Positions 7,076 through 15,420 of a stretch of 36,894 nt of DNA are shown here, piece by piece. Within the stretch, counting starts at the first letter, position 1. The number at the start of each line of letters is the position of its first letter. A program made the position numbers and the translations under genes. The notes below the pieces were generated by a model. It had not been told where the DNA came from. It worked only from the letters and a program-made list of their open reading frames with translations, and did not search any database. Source of the stretch: a bacterium. Its GTDB lineage: Bacteria > T1Sed10-126. Where the stretch lies: assembly GCA_003554945.1 (NCBI GenBank), contig PWHN01000024.1:1-36894 (forward strand), given 5' to 3'.

Positions 7076-8284
7076 TCAGTTGGGGAAATTTGATTTCTCG
7101 ACCAGCTGACGCAGTTTTTCAGCCTGTTCGTGAAACATTTCCTCACAACGAGCTGGGGGCAGATCGCGCGTTTTACGAATAAAAGATATCTGACGGAGAA
7201 AATAGACGGGCAGCAGACCCTGAATTATTTTCTTATCACGATTTTCGAGATAAGACTTCATTGCTGCCAGTAAAATTTCAACCCAGATGTCACTGTGAAG
7301 CTCGTAGTTTTGTTTCTCAATCATAGTGATAACTTTCTTTGCCAGCGCCGGCTCAAGGAAGAGCGAAAGATAGTCTCCATAATCATCATAGGTGTCTTCT
7401 ATCCGGAGGGCGATCGCTTCAGTATCCACCGTCAGATCCGGAAATTCTGCATCGTTGCCAACTGGCGGGAAATAGCGGTCTGGTTCCCGAATCTCACCAG
7501 AAAATTTAGCCCATATGTGCCGGTCATCGTCAAGCAGATTGAAGAGACTTTCACAGACTTCCTGAAACATAGGTAACAAATTGGGAGCGCTGGGTTTGTG
7601 AGCCTTTTTGCCCAGGTGGGTAATACCTATCTTACCGCCTTTATAGATACTGGTGGTGGTCTGGAAGATATCGATGCCGTATTGCATCGTACACTCATAC
7701 CAGTTTTCCTGCAGCCAGTATTTGCCCATTTCACCGGCAAAGGCAAAATCGCCTCCAATCGGCTGGCGAACATTGTATTTGTTCACAGCGTAGGTTATGG
7801 GATAACAGAGGTTGTTGGTGATTGTGCCGTCGTAGGGATGACGTTTGTAATAAGGGGTGACAAAGTCACAACCAGCCTCCAGGATTGGATTGAAAAACTT
7901 AATCATCCATTCCGGCCGTATGCTTGTCAAATCAGCGTCGACAACGACCACGGCCTCCGGTTCCTCCAGAGAGACGTACTCGAAGAGGTTATGAAAGTTA
8001 CGCCCCTTCCCTTTCTTACCTTCCTCGGTTGAAATATAGACCTTGGAACAGTGTAAGGATTCGGCGTTTAGAAACTCAGAGCGAGTGTTGTCGGTCGAAG
8101 CATTGTCAACATTTACAATTACAGCTCTCCGCTCAGGATAATATTTTTCCAGACCACCGGCCACCTGTTCAACAACGTTAGCTATTGTCTCCTCCTCGTT
8201 TAGAGAAGGAATCCCCACCATCAATTCGGGATCCTCAACCCGTTCGGGTTCAAACGTAACTTCTGCCGCTTCTTGCAAATCCAT
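7076..8284 (-). CDS. gpgS: glucosyl-3-phosphoglycerate synthase-like glycosyltransferase
   Basis: A 402-residue cytosolic GT-A glycosyltransferase. The motifs GIPSLNEEET (24-33), VDNASTDNT (59-67), GKKGKGRN (89-96), the metal-binding VVDADLTSI (114-122) and RQPIGGDFAF (173-182) match the GpgS/GT81 type. That enzyme transfers glucose from a nucleotide sugar to 3-phosphoglycerate, the first step to glucosylglycerate, a compatible solute. Donor and acceptor are inferred from family, and a mannosyl or other alpha-glycosyl transfer cannot be excluded. The C-terminal 130 residues are helical and acidic. The start ATG has AGGAGGT 7 bases upstream. No phosphatase gene for the second step is adjacent. 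It is separated from rpe by a 253-bp gap holding a nested palindrome. Confidence 0.8.
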   Translation of the reverse strand: MDLQEAAEVTFEPERVEDPELMVGIPSLNEEETIANVVEQVAGGLEKYYPERRAVIVNVDNASTDNTRSEFLNAESLHCSKVYISTEEGKKGKGRNFHNLFEYVSLEEPEAVVVVDADLTSIRPEWMIKFFNPILEAGCDFVTPYYKRHPYDGTITNNLCYPITYAVNKYNVRQPIGGDFAFAGEMGKYWLQENWYECTMQYGIDIFQTTTSIYKGGKIGITHLGKKAHKPSAPNLLPMFQEVCESLFNLLDDDRHIWAKFSGEIREPDRYFPPVGNDAEFPDLTVDTEAIALRIEDTYDDYGDYLSLFLEPALAKKVITMIEKQNYELHSDIWVEILLAAMKSYLENRDKKIIQGLLPVYFLRQISFIRKTRDLPPARCEEMFHEQAEKLRQLVEKSNFPN

Positions 8285-8316
8285 CCTAAAACCTCCTAAA
8301 AAAAGATAATCTATTT

Positions 8317-8446
8317 CTCAATCCACTCCAAAAACCTCCCCCTTGAAGGGGGGACACAAAGAGGGGGAAATTGGCGATTAAGAGCCATCCCCCTCCCCTT
8401 AATCCCCTCCCTCCAGGGGAGGGGAGACTTTTTAAAGTGGATTGAG
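8317..8446. repeat. 130-bp nested palindromic element
   Basis: CTCAATCCACT (8317-8327) pairs perfectly with AGTGGATTGAG (8436-8446), and AAAAA (8330-8334) with TTTTT (8429-8433). Inside are three more hairpins: CCCCCTT/AAGGGGG at about 8338-8352, GAGGGGGA (8361-8368) with TCCCCCTC (8388-8395), and CCCCTCCC (8404-8411) with GGGAGGGG near 8417-8424. The folded shape is a four-way junction. It fills the gap between rpe and gpgS. CCCTTAATCCCCTCCC-type sequences are recurrent intergenic repeats in many bacteria. Confidence 0.75.
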
Positions 8447-8537
8447 TTCTTTTGAAAAATCTATTTATCTTAGCTGTTTTTTCTTTAAACCTTTTACTTT
8501 ATCCGCCCTGTGAAAAGTATTTTTGTACAAATCAATG

Positions 8538-9188
8538 TTAAGGAGCCGGTTGATCAACAGCAGCGAGCAGCTCCCGCACAGCCGCTGTCGGAACAGCCTG
8601 ACCAAAGACAGAGGAGCCGGCCACCACCCAGTCAACACCGGCCGAGACAACTTTTTCCACGTTGTTGGGGCCAAGTCCACCATCCATCTGTATTGGGCCG
8701 TTAAAATATTTTTTTAATTTTTTCACCTTGTCCAGTGTTTCCTCATTGAAGGACTGGCCACCGAAGCCGGGTTCAACCGACATAAGCAGGACAAAATCGG
8801 CCGCGGGCAACAGCTTCTTTCCCCGCTCAATTTCAGTGCCGGGATTAAAGACAAGACCAAATCCGGTATCGTATTGTCTGCATAAACGGCTGATTTTATC
8901 AACATCAGGTTCAACTTCGACGTGAACTGAGAGCCACTCGACACCAATTTTTAAAATAGGCTCCAGCACAACAAAAGGGTCTTTAACCATCAGGTGGGCA
9001 TCAAGTTCAATCTGGGGGTATGCTTTGCGAAGCGAACGGATCACCGGCGGACCAAACGATATGTTCGGGACAAAATTACCGTCCATAACGTCGAGATGGT
9101 AACTCTCCACTCCTTCCTCAACCAAAGGATTGAGATCTCGTTCCAGATTGGCAAAGTTGGCGGAAAGTAATGAGGGAAAGATTTTCAT
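8538..9188 (-). CDS. rpe: ribulose-phosphate 3-epimerase
   Basis: A 216-residue TIM-barrel enzyme that interconverts ribulose 5-phosphate and xylulose 5-phosphate in the pentose phosphate pathway. Metal ligands and catalytic residues sit in HLDVMDGNFVPN (31-42; H31, D33), DAHLMV (63-68; H65) and IQMDGGL (about 166-172). The MSVEPGFGGQSF motif and the C-terminal phosphate-binding VVAGSSVFG are intact. The length is typical. The ATG overlaps the stop of the upstream PASTA gene by four bases, making rpe the last gene of the tRNA-PHP-barrel-TPR-PASTA unit. Confidence 0.96.
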   Translation of the reverse strand: MKIFPSLLSANFANLERDLNPLVEEGVESYHLDVMDGNFVPNISFGPPVIRSLRKAYPQIELDAHLMVKDPFVVLEPILKIGVEWLSVHVEVEPDVDKISRLCRQYDTGFGLVFNPGTEIERGKKLLPAADFVLLMSVEPGFGGQSFNEETLDKVKKLKKYFNGPIQMDGGLGPNNVEKVVSAGVDWVVAGSSVFGQAVPTAAVRELLAAVDQPAP

Positions 9189-10183
9189 CCGGAAGATTCA
9201 ACCTCCCTTACCTTTTGCAGCTCTCCGTCCCAGTAAAACATTAGTCTTGTAGTCCCGCTGTAGGAAGCAAGAAACTCAATTCGCTGGCCGGGACTAATAT
9301 CATCTTCAAACACCGTCCTGGTTCCTCGTTCGTCAACCAGGTCAACGCGCGCTTTGCGAGGGACAAGCGATCTTGGCGGTGTAAATCGGAAGAGTGAGTA
9401 TCGTTCATCCCGGGCCCGTGGTTGGGGGTCATCAAGGTTAACAGTCAGTGCAACCTCCTCGCCCGGAGTAGCGACTATCCGCGCCGCCGGCGACTGTTCC
9501 AGGACCATGGAGGGATCAGCTTCCGGATCAAGGACATGTCTGACCCGTCCTACTTCCAACCCCTGTTCTTCCAGCAACCGGCGGGCCGCTTCGATATCCT
9601 GATCGATTACCGGGGGAACCACTGTAGTCTCAGGCCAGGAGCCGCGGCTAATCAACAGATCAAGCTGAGACCCCTGTAGAACCACAGCGCCCGGTTCAGG
9701 ATCCTGGTGGATTATTTCCCCCTCGGCGACGCTATTGGAGTAGACACGAGCAACGTTGCCAATATTAACCAGAGGCCCTTCAAGATCACCGGCTTCGCCA
9801 CGGGCGGACAGCTCACTCTGAGCGCTCATAAGTGATTCACCGCGCAAGTCTGGAACTCGGACCTCCTCGGCGCCTCGGCTAACATATAAACGGAGAGTAC
9901 GATTAAGACGGGCTTCCCTTCCGGGGGACGGACGCTGGCGAATAATTTCCCCTTCGGGAGTGCGCAGGCTACTGCGCCACTCAACATCGTAATCTATATT
10001 TTCCTCCGCTAAGATTTGCTGTACTTCAGTCAACTCGGCACCAACCAGCCCGGGCACAGTATAGGTATCCACCGGTCGAGTAAAATAGAGCCAGCTCAAC
10101 AAAAGAACCAGCACCACAAGTTCAACAAAAAGCAGGGGATAACTAACCCAGTTCGGGAGACGGTAACTGTTCTTAGCCGACAA
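9185..10183 (-). CDS. membrane-anchored PASTA-domain protein
   Basis: A 332-residue protein with one TM segment (about residues 15-35) and then three PASTA repeats (about 40-107, 108-182, 187-250). Each repeat has the family's start (TVPGLVG; RVPDLRG; VVPPVID) and a QRPSPG / QDPEPG / QSPAAR signature. PASTA domains bind peptidoglycan fragments or beta-lactams and usually occur on Ser/Thr kinases or PBPs. Here no kinase or transpeptidase domain is attached, and the last 80 residues are a beta-rich tail of unknown role. The start is a TTG at 10183, overlapping the TPR gene by 11 bases. A free-standing PASTA protein next to rpe is a sensible cell-wall sensing or scaffolding candidate (inference). 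Confidence 0.85.
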   Translation of the reverse strand: MSAKNSYRLPNWVSYPLLFVELVVLVLLLSWLYFTRPVDTYTVPGLVGAELTEVQQILAEENIDYDVEWRSSLRTPEGEIIRQRPSPGREARLNRTLRLYVSRGAEEVRVPDLRGESLMSAQSELSARGEAGDLEGPLVNIGNVARVYSNSVAEGEIIHQDPEPGAVVLQGSQLDLLISRGSWPETTVVPPVIDQDIEAARRLLEEQGLEVGRVRHVLDPEADPSMVLEQSPAARIVATPGEEVALTVNLDDPQPRARDERYSLFRFTPPRSLVPRKARVDLVDERGTRTVFEDDISPGQRIEFLASYSGTTRLMFYWDGELQKVREVESSG

Positions 10184-10808
10184 GTTCGATTAGCTCCTCA
10201 CGGGCACGACGACGCCAGTATTCCTGGCCGGCTTCCGCTGTTTCAAGAAGCTGTTCAAGAACCCGTTTCTGTTCCTCGCTTTCACCCTGATCGGCATAAA
10301 TACGTGCTTTTTGCCAGAGAACCTCAACCCGTAAAGGATGGTTTTCTTCCAGATGGTAAAGCGCACCTTCAAGCTGGCTCAACGCGTGATCATAATTTTC
10401 CAGATAATACTGAGCATAAGCAGCGTGTAAATAACTGGACCCGGCGAAAAAGCTGTCTGGAAATTGACTGGCCAGCCGGCCAAACTGTTCGACGGCGGCC
10501 TCATAATCCTGCGCTTCAAGCAGACTGCGGCCGAGATAAAACAAAATTTTATCAGCAACCTCGGTCTCCTCATACATGCTAAACATCTGTTGAAACTGAC
10601 CGGCCAGCTCCTCGTAGTCTTCGGTCGTTTCCGCCATCATGTAGCCCTGTAATATGGCTGAAAAATGCTGGGTGGCTTCCGTTTCTTCCTGCCGAATGGA
10701 ATGATAGTAGTAGGCTCCGCCGCCAACCAGGATGAAAAATACCAGCAGGCCAAGCACAACCCATTCCGGGTCGTTTTTTATTCGATAAATTAATTGTTCT
10801 ACGTCCAA
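10173..10808 (-). CDS. membrane-anchored tetratricopeptide-repeat protein
   Basis: A 211-residue protein with one TM segment at about 18-36 and then helical repeats. DKILFYLGRSLLEAQDYEAA and SSYLHAAYAQYYLENYDHAL show the A/B-helix pattern of TPRs (small residue at 8, Y/F at 11, A at 20); three to four units fit. The topology resembles YfgM-type ancillary proteins, with a short cytoplasmic tip, a TM and an extracytoplasmic TPR domain. The TTG start has GAGGTG 6-9 bases upstream. It lies between the outer-membrane barrel and the PASTA protein, consistent with an envelope role; the partner is unknown. Confidence 0.75.
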   Translation of the reverse strand: MDVEQLIYRIKNDPEWVVLGLLVFFILVGGGAYYYHSIRQEETEATQHFSAILQGYMMAETTEDYEELAGQFQQMFSMYEETEVADKILFYLGRSLLEAQDYEAAVEQFGRLASQFPDSFFAGSSYLHAAYAQYYLENYDHALSQLEGALYHLEENHPLRVEVLWQKARIYADQGESEEQKRVLEQLLETAEAGQEYWRRRAREELIELVG

Positions 10809-10818
10809 TTAAATCACC

Positions 10819-11589
10819 TCAAAAATCTACTGCAAACTGGATAAGTGCACGGTAGTCGGCCGACTCACTGTTTAAGCCTATGGGCGACGATATGTTAAGT
10901 GACAGGTTGTCCTGGGGCTGAAGCAACAGACCGGGTGAAGCGTAATACTCGGATTCATCACGAACTCCGCCGCGCCAGCCGTTTATTTCCAGAACCATTT
11001 TTGAACGTTCACCGGTCTGCACATTAAGAGCGGCGTTGTAGGACATTTTATCATCAAAATCATTGTCGCCCACGTACCGGTAGGCGGCATTTAGAAGCCA
11101 GCTAACCTCCTCGGCAAAGTCCTGCCCAATTGTAGCATAAAATCGTCCGTCGAGGTCAGAAGTACCCATAAAGGGTCCCCCTTCTGACTCAGCGGTCGGT
11201 AATATCAGGGCAAAACCACCGCTCATCTCAGGCAAACCCTCTTCAGCCTCCATAAACTTGAACTTCTGGAATATTTCCAAATCCCCGATACCCTGGTCGT
11301 CTCCGACATTTTCCTCTGCAAATATCACCGGTAATTTTATTCCAGCTTCAAATCCCGGCATAACTCCGTAAGTTAGCTTGTAACTGAGTCGCGTATGATT
11401 GTAAATATCGCTGTCATAATCGGTAATTTTTTGATAGCGGTGCAGCAGCTCCATGCTGTCCATTTCAGCGAAAGTATTGTCAGGAAAATTTAACGCATCT
11501 CTGAATTTAGCTTCAGCGGTTGAAACGTGAATTAATGCAACGGTTAGTATCATCAGCAGAATAATCGTCGGGAACAAAACTTTTTTCAA
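10819..11589 (-). CDS. outer-membrane beta-barrel protein, phenol-MetA-like
   Basis: A 256-residue protein with a Sec signal peptide (basic KK, hydrophobic core, probable cleavage after AEA near residue 27). A series of amphipathic beta-strands rich in aromatic girdle residues follows, ending in the terminal phenylalanine of a BAM-dependent barrel (FAVDF). The segments KLPVIFAEENVGDDQGIGDLEI and GFALILPTAESEGG resemble the GDL and PT.. motifs of the MetA-pathway/transporter-like barrel family, whose substrates are mostly unknown. It is the clearest sign here of a diderm envelope. The TTG start has AGGAGG 9 bases upstream, inside the end of the PHP gene; there is a one-base gap between the two. 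Confidence 0.75.
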   Translation of the reverse strand: MKKVLFPTIILLMILTVALIHVSTAEAKFRDALNFPDNTFAEMDSMELLHRYQKITDYDSDIYNHTRLSYKLTYGVMPGFEAGIKLPVIFAEENVGDDQGIGDLEIFQKFKFMEAEEGLPEMSGGFALILPTAESEGGPFMGTSDLDGRFYATIGQDFAEEVSWLLNAAYRYVGDNDFDDKMSYNAALNVQTGERSKMVLEINGWRGGVRDESEYYASPGLLLQPQDNLSLNISSPIGLNSESADYRALIQFAVDF

Positions 11590-11590
11590 A

Positions 11591-12271
11591 TTAACCAGCC
11601 TCCTGGAAGATTTTTTGATTGTTTAGCAGTATTGATTCGGGACTACGACAGCCGGCTCCTCTAAGAATTTCAGCAGCTCGGGCAGAGCTTATAAAGTCAC
11701 CCGGGGCGTGAGCATCTGTACAGATAACCAGCCGCGGCGAGGTCTCCAACCGGCGAACGAGATTAACAAGGTAACCGTTGGTTAGCGAGTGTCCGCGCCG
11801 GGCCGATATTTCCAGAGCGACTTCATTTTCTGCCGCCAGTTTTGCATCGGCCGCACTGATTTCACCGGGGTGAGCCAGCAGATCGACGTCGGCAGAGGAA
11901 ACGGCGGCACGGTTTGTGCCGGGCTCGACCGGTTCAACTGGTGTCTCCCCGTGAACAGTGACAAATTCAGCCCCGATTTCGCGAGCCTGACGAGCCAGAC
12001 CGGCAATATCGGCCGGGGGAACGTGGGTCAACTCGCAGCCAAACTTGACCTCCACCTCCCGATGCCGGCGGAAATCAGAGGCAACCTGCAAAAACTTATC
12101 TAATGTCGGCTCCAGTGTTACCACATCAACATGGTCGGAAAATACTATCCCGGTAGCTCCTGCAGTCGCCGCCCGGCGCACAACCTCACCCGGCCCCAGG
12201 AGACCATCAGATAAAAAAGTGTGCACGTGCAGGTCATAAAACTCAATATCGCTGCTTTGGTTTTTGGACAT
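11591..12271 (-). CDS. PHP-domain phosphoesterase, histidinol-phosphatase type
   Basis: A 226-residue metal-dependent hydrolase of the PHP superfamily. All the metal-binding motifs are visible: YDLHVHTFLSDG (12-23; H15, H17), VFSDHVD, GCELTH, TVHGE, LLAHPGE and ICTDAHAPGD. It resembles the short histidinol-phosphatase-like branch; the substrate cannot be told and no his genes are near. The frame stays open upstream through the tRNA gene, but I place the start at the ATG at 12271, because anything longer would translate tRNA-Arg. That ATG lies only five bases from the tRNA 3' end and has no Shine-Dalgarno outside the tRNA. Confidence 0.85.
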   Translation of the reverse strand: MSKNQSSDIEFYDLHVHTFLSDGLLGPGEVVRRAATAGATGIVFSDHVDVVTLEPTLDKFLQVASDFRRHREVEVKFGCELTHVPPADIAGLARQAREIGAEFVTVHGETPVEPVEPGTNRAAVSSADVDLLAHPGEISAADAKLAAENEVALEISARRGHSLTNGYLVNLVRRLETSPRLVICTDAHAPGDFISSARAAEILRGAGCRSPESILLNNQKIFQEAG

Positions 12272-12276
12272 AAAGG

Positions 12277-12351
12277 CGCGTCCGGGAGGATTTGAACCTC
12301 CGGCCTGCGGCTTAGGAGGCCGCTGCTCTATCCGAACTGAGCTACGGACGC
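12277..12351 (-). tRNA. tRNA-Arg (anticodon CCU)
   Basis: On the minus strand a 75-base cloverleaf folds. The acceptor pairs GCGTCCG with CGGACGC and has G as discriminator. The D stem is GCTC/GAGC with GG in its loop. The anticodon stem GCGGC/GCCGC encloses CTCCTAA, giving anticodon CCT. The T stem is GGAGG/CCTCC with TTCAAAT. CCA is not encoded (the discriminator is followed by CCTTT). It reads AGG codons. The gene is the first element of the minus-strand unit, and the PHP gene starts immediately after it. Confidence 0.97.
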
Positions 12352-12394
12352 TTCTCTCCTCTCTACATGCTATAAAATACCAACAGAATAAAAT

Positions 12395-12423
12395 ATTATA
12401 TCCAATCGAACCTAATTGCACAA
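12395..12423 (-). promoter_or_regulatory. sigma-70-type promoter of the tRNA-Arg / PHP unit
   Basis: On the minus strand TTGTGC (12418-12423) and a perfect TATAAT (12395-12400) are 17 bases apart. The start of transcription would fall near 12388, about 37 bases before the tRNA. It is divergent from the ATPase promoter 27 bases away. Confidence 0.75.
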
Positions 12424-12449
12424 CTTTTCAGCGGGGGGGAAGAAAATCC

Positions 12450-12478
12450 TTGTCAGATGGATTTTAGGTTTATATACT
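12450..12478 (+). promoter_or_regulatory. sigma-70-type promoter of the V-type ATPase operon
   Basis: TTGTCA (12450-12455) and TATACT (12473-12478) are separated by 17 bases, each with five of six consensus positions. Transcription would begin near 12485, leaving a leader of about 58 bases before atpE. Confidence 0.75.
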
Positions 12479-12542
12479 TGAGCAAATAAAAAATTGAGGG
12501 TTTGACCCGACTCCAATATTTTTCAAGGTAAGGTAGATAAAA

Positions 12543-13145
12543 ATGGAAGCTAACCTGGAGAATTTAATCGACAAAATCAAAGCAGATGGGATTCAAGAGG
12601 CGGAAAAAGAAGCGGAAGAAAAAATTGAGCGAGCTGAAAAGCGTGCTCAGGAAATAATCGGAGAGGCAGAACAAGAGGCGGAAGAGATCGTGAAGAAAGC
12701 CGAGCGTGAGGTCGAACAGCTCCGTGAAAGCGGCGAGGAAGCTCTTAAACAGGCCCAGCGGGACACCATCCTTGTTACTAAAGAACGAATTACCGACCTG
12801 CTGGATAAGATATTCAAAGCAGAAATTAGCGAAACGCTCACACCGGAATTTACCCAGGAACTCATCCTTAAAGTTGTTGAGGCGCTCGGAGAAGGAGAAA
12901 ACTACGAAATTTCCGTCTCCGAAGAAGATAGGGACAAACTTGTTGAAATGCTATTTGGAGAGGCACAGGCAGAAGTAGACGACGAGCGTATAGACCTGCT
13001 TCCCGAACGTGAGGTATCTCAGGGCATCCGGGTAAGCGTAAAAGGTGAAGACGTCTACTACGACTTAACGGACGAAGGCCTGGCCAATTACCTGAACGAA
13101 TTCTTGAACCCGGCCATACAGAAAGTCCTGGAAAGTAAAGACTAA
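12543..13145 (+). CDS. atpE: V-type ATP synthase subunit E
   Basis: A 200-residue peripheral-stalk subunit. The first 80 residues are a continuous charged helix rich in Glu, Lys and Ala (EAEEKIERAEKRAQEIIGEA), the coiled coil that pairs with subunit G/H in better-known enzymes. A mixed alpha/beta globular end follows (about 85-200), which contacts subunits A and B. Length and composition fit bacterial V/A-type E subunits. AAGGT lies about 10 bases upstream of the ATG. It is the first gene of the operon and its TAA directly abuts the next ATG. Confidence 0.88.
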   Translation: MEANLENLIDKIKADGIQEAEKEAEEKIERAEKRAQEIIGEAEQEAEEIVKKAEREVEQLRESGEEALKQAQRDTILVTKERITDLLDKIFKAEISETLTPEFTQELILKVVEALGEGENYEISVSEEDRDKLVEMLFGEAQAEVDDERIDLLPEREVSQGIRVSVKGEDVYYDLTDEGLANYLNEFLNPAIQKVLESKD

Positions 13146-13643
13146 ATGGGTAGCTATTATTACCTCGTCGCTCAGTTACCTTATTTACAATTTGGTGAGG
13201 AATCACCCATTTCGGTTGATGAATTGTTGGATGAGGCGCAAAAATGGGTGACAAAGTCAGAACTTGCGCTGTTGAGATCAATTGATCTCGAAGAGACCAA
13301 AATTTATGGTAATGAACCAGAAGTTATAAAACAATACAAGCGATTTGAAAAGAAATTACGGCAGGAACTTGTCGCCTGGCGCGAAGCCCGCGACCAGGGA
13401 ACTGAACACAAGCCGAACCTATTTCGGATTGGCCTGCTAAAAGAGGGCACTCCGCTTGACGTTGAGGAAAATCTCCTGCGCTTGCGCTGGGAGTTCATTA
13501 AAGAGCTGGAAACCGGGTTACACTTCCAATTTCCAGTGGTTGCCCTCTACGTTCTTAAACTGCAGATACTTAAACGAATGGACACATTTGACCGTGAAGT
13601 TGGCGAAGAGAAATTCAAACACTACACCGAAGTGAGTCTGTGA
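13146..13643 (+). CDS. DUF2764 protein of the V-type ATPase operon
   Basis: A 165-residue, mostly helical protein opening with GSYYYLVAQLPYL, the hallmark of the DUF2764 family. The family is always found between the E and A genes of V-type ATPase operons in spirochaetes, Chlamydiae and Bacteroidetes. Those operons lack recognisable C (d), F and G/H genes, as this one does. It is therefore suspected to replace one of the missing stalk subunits (inference from context; the biochemistry is not known to me). There is zero spacing from atpE and 7 bases to atpA. Confidence 0.85.
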   Translation: MGSYYYLVAQLPYLQFGEESPISVDELLDEAQKWVTKSELALLRSIDLEETKIYGNEPEVIKQYKRFEKKLRQELVAWREARDQGTEHKPNLFRIGLLKEGTPLDVEENLLRLRWEFIKELETGLHFQFPVVALYVLKLQILKRMDTFDREVGEEKFKHYTEVSL

Positions 13644-13650
13644 ATAAATT

Positions 13651-15420
13651 ATGAGTAAAACTACAGGTAAAATTACAAGCATCAGCGGTAATATGATTAC
13701 AGTTGATGTGGACGGCGAAGTAATCCAGAACGAAATTGGCTACGTACAGGCCGGTGAAGAGCACCTTAAGTCGGAGATTGTGCGTATCGACCGCAACACA
13801 GTCTTTATGCAGGTGTTTGAAGATACCAAGGGAGTCCGGGTCGGAGACGAAGTTGAGTTTACCGATCGGATGCTTTCGGTCGAACTCGGTCCAGGGCTTC
13901 TGAGCATGGTCTATGACGGACTACAAAACCCACTAAACGAACTGGCTGAAAATTACGGTTTTTTTATGGAACGGGGTGCAATTGTCGACTCGCTGGACCG
14001 CAGCGAAAAATGGGAGTTCACGCCAACGGCGGAAGTTGGTGACACTGTTGAAGCCGCCGACAAGCTGGGGCATGTGCCCGAGGGGATTTTCGAGCATCCC
14101 ATATTTGTACCCTTTCGTATGAGCGGTGAATATACAGTAGAATCAATAGCTGACCCCGGTGAATACACCATTGAAGAGACGATTGCAGAGGTTTCTGACG
14201 AACATGGTCAAACCCACGAACTCAACATGTATTTTCGCTGGCCTGTTAAGGAGGCAATTGACCTCTACGATCAGCAGCAGGTCCCACATGAACCTATGAT
14301 TACACAGACACGAATAATTGACTCCTTCTTCCCGGTTGCCAAAGGAGGCACCTACTGCATTCCCGGACCGTTTGGTTCAGGGAAAACAGTTCTCCAGCAG
14401 GTAACCAGCCGGTTTGCCGAAGTTGATGTCGTCGTGATTGCCGCCTGTGGAGAGCGGGCCGGTGAAGTTGTTGAGACGATACAGGAGTTTCCTGAACTTG
14501 AAGACCCGCGCACCGGCAAGTCTTTGATGGAACGGACAATAATTATCTGTAACACAAGCTCAATGCCGGTTGCGGCGCGAGAGTCTTCGGTCTACACTGC
14601 AGTAACACTTGGCGAATACTACCGCCAGCTTGGTCTTGATGTGCTGCTGTTAGCCGATTCAACTTCACGTTGGGCACAGGCGATGCGAGAACTTTCCGGC
14701 CGCCTGGAAGAAATCCCCGGCGAAGAGGCCTTCCCTGCTTACCTGGAGTCACGAATTGCTCAATTCTACGAACGGGCCGGCTACGTCGAGCTGGGCAACG
14801 GTGAAAATGGCAGTTTAACAATCGGCGGCACGGTCAGTCCTGCCGGTGGTAACTTTGAGGAGCCGGTCACACAATCAACACTGAAGGTTGTCGGGGCTTT
14901 CCACGGACTCTCCCGAGACCGCGCCAACCAGCGCCGCTATCCGGCAATTCATCCGCTCGATAGCTGGACTAAATACAGCGGTATGATTGATGATGAAAAA
15001 ATACAGGTTGGCCGAGATATTCTTGAAAAAGGTGACGAAGTCAACCAGATGATGAAGGTGGTTGGAGAAGAAGGAACAACTCTCGAAGACTATATTATCT
15101 ACCTGAAGTCTGAATTTTTAGACAACGTTTATCTGCAGCAGGACTCTTTTGACAACATAGAAGGGCGAACCTCCCTGCAACGACAGAAATATGTTTACGG
15201 GTTAATAGTTGAAATTCTGGAAGCTGATTTCGATCTTGAAGACAAAGCGAACGCCCGGGACTTTTTCAACCGCCTGCGACAGATGTTTACCGACTTAAAC
15301 TATACACGAATGGAACCCGAAGAGGAACGAGATAGCGACGAGATCATCAAAACCAAAGAATTCCAAGAACAGGAAGATGAGATCATGTCATTTATAGAGG
15401 AACATCTCGCCGATGCGTAA
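13651..15420 (+). CDS. atpA: V-type ATP synthase catalytic subunit A
   Basis: A 589-residue catalytic subunit. Walker A is GPFGSGKT (239-246) and the catalytic-glutamate motif GERAGE follows about 25 residues later. The [27 protein letters not shown] block and the non-homologous insertion of A/V-type alpha subunits (about 115-205) are present, so this is V-type and not F-type. With subunit B it forms the hexameric ATPase head. Its 3' end overlaps atpB by eight bases. Confidence 0.97.
   Translation: MSKTTGKITSISGNMITVDVDGEVIQNEIGYVQAGEEHLKSEIVRIDRNTVFMQVFEDTKGVRVGDEVEFTDRMLSVELGPGLLSMVYDGLQNPLNELAENYGFFMERGAIVDSLDRSEKWEFTPTAEVGDTVEAADKLGHVPEGIFEHPIFVPFRMSGEYTVESIADPGEYTIEETIAEVSDEHGQTHELNMYFRWPVKEAIDLYDQQQVPHEPMITQTRIIDSFFPVAKGGTYCIPGPFGSGKTVLQQVTSRFAEVDVVVIAACGERAGEVVETIQEFPELEDPRTGKSLMERTIIICNTSSMPVAARESSVYTAVTLGEYYRQLGLDVLLLADSTSRWAQAMRELSGRLEEIPGEEAFPAYLESRIAQFYERAGYVELGNGENGSLTIGGTVSPAGGNFEEPVTQSTLKVVGAFHGLSRDRANQRRYPAIHPLDSWTKYSGMIDDEKIQVGRDILEKGDEVNQMMKVVGEEGTTLEDYIIYLKSEFLDNVYLQQDSFDNIEGRTSLQRQKYVYGLIVEILEADFDLEDKANARDFFNRLRQMFTDLNYTRMEPEEERDSDEIIKTKEFQEQEDEIMSFIEEHLADA

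Noticed and set aside
7598-8032. 144-codon plus-strand frame opposite gpgS
   Set aside because: It is antisense to conserved glycosyltransferase motifs and shows no family pattern of its own.
12272-12421. 50-residue N-terminal extension of the PHP protein
   Set aside because: The extension is the translation of tRNA-Arg and its leader; the PHP domain starts right after the ATG at 12271.
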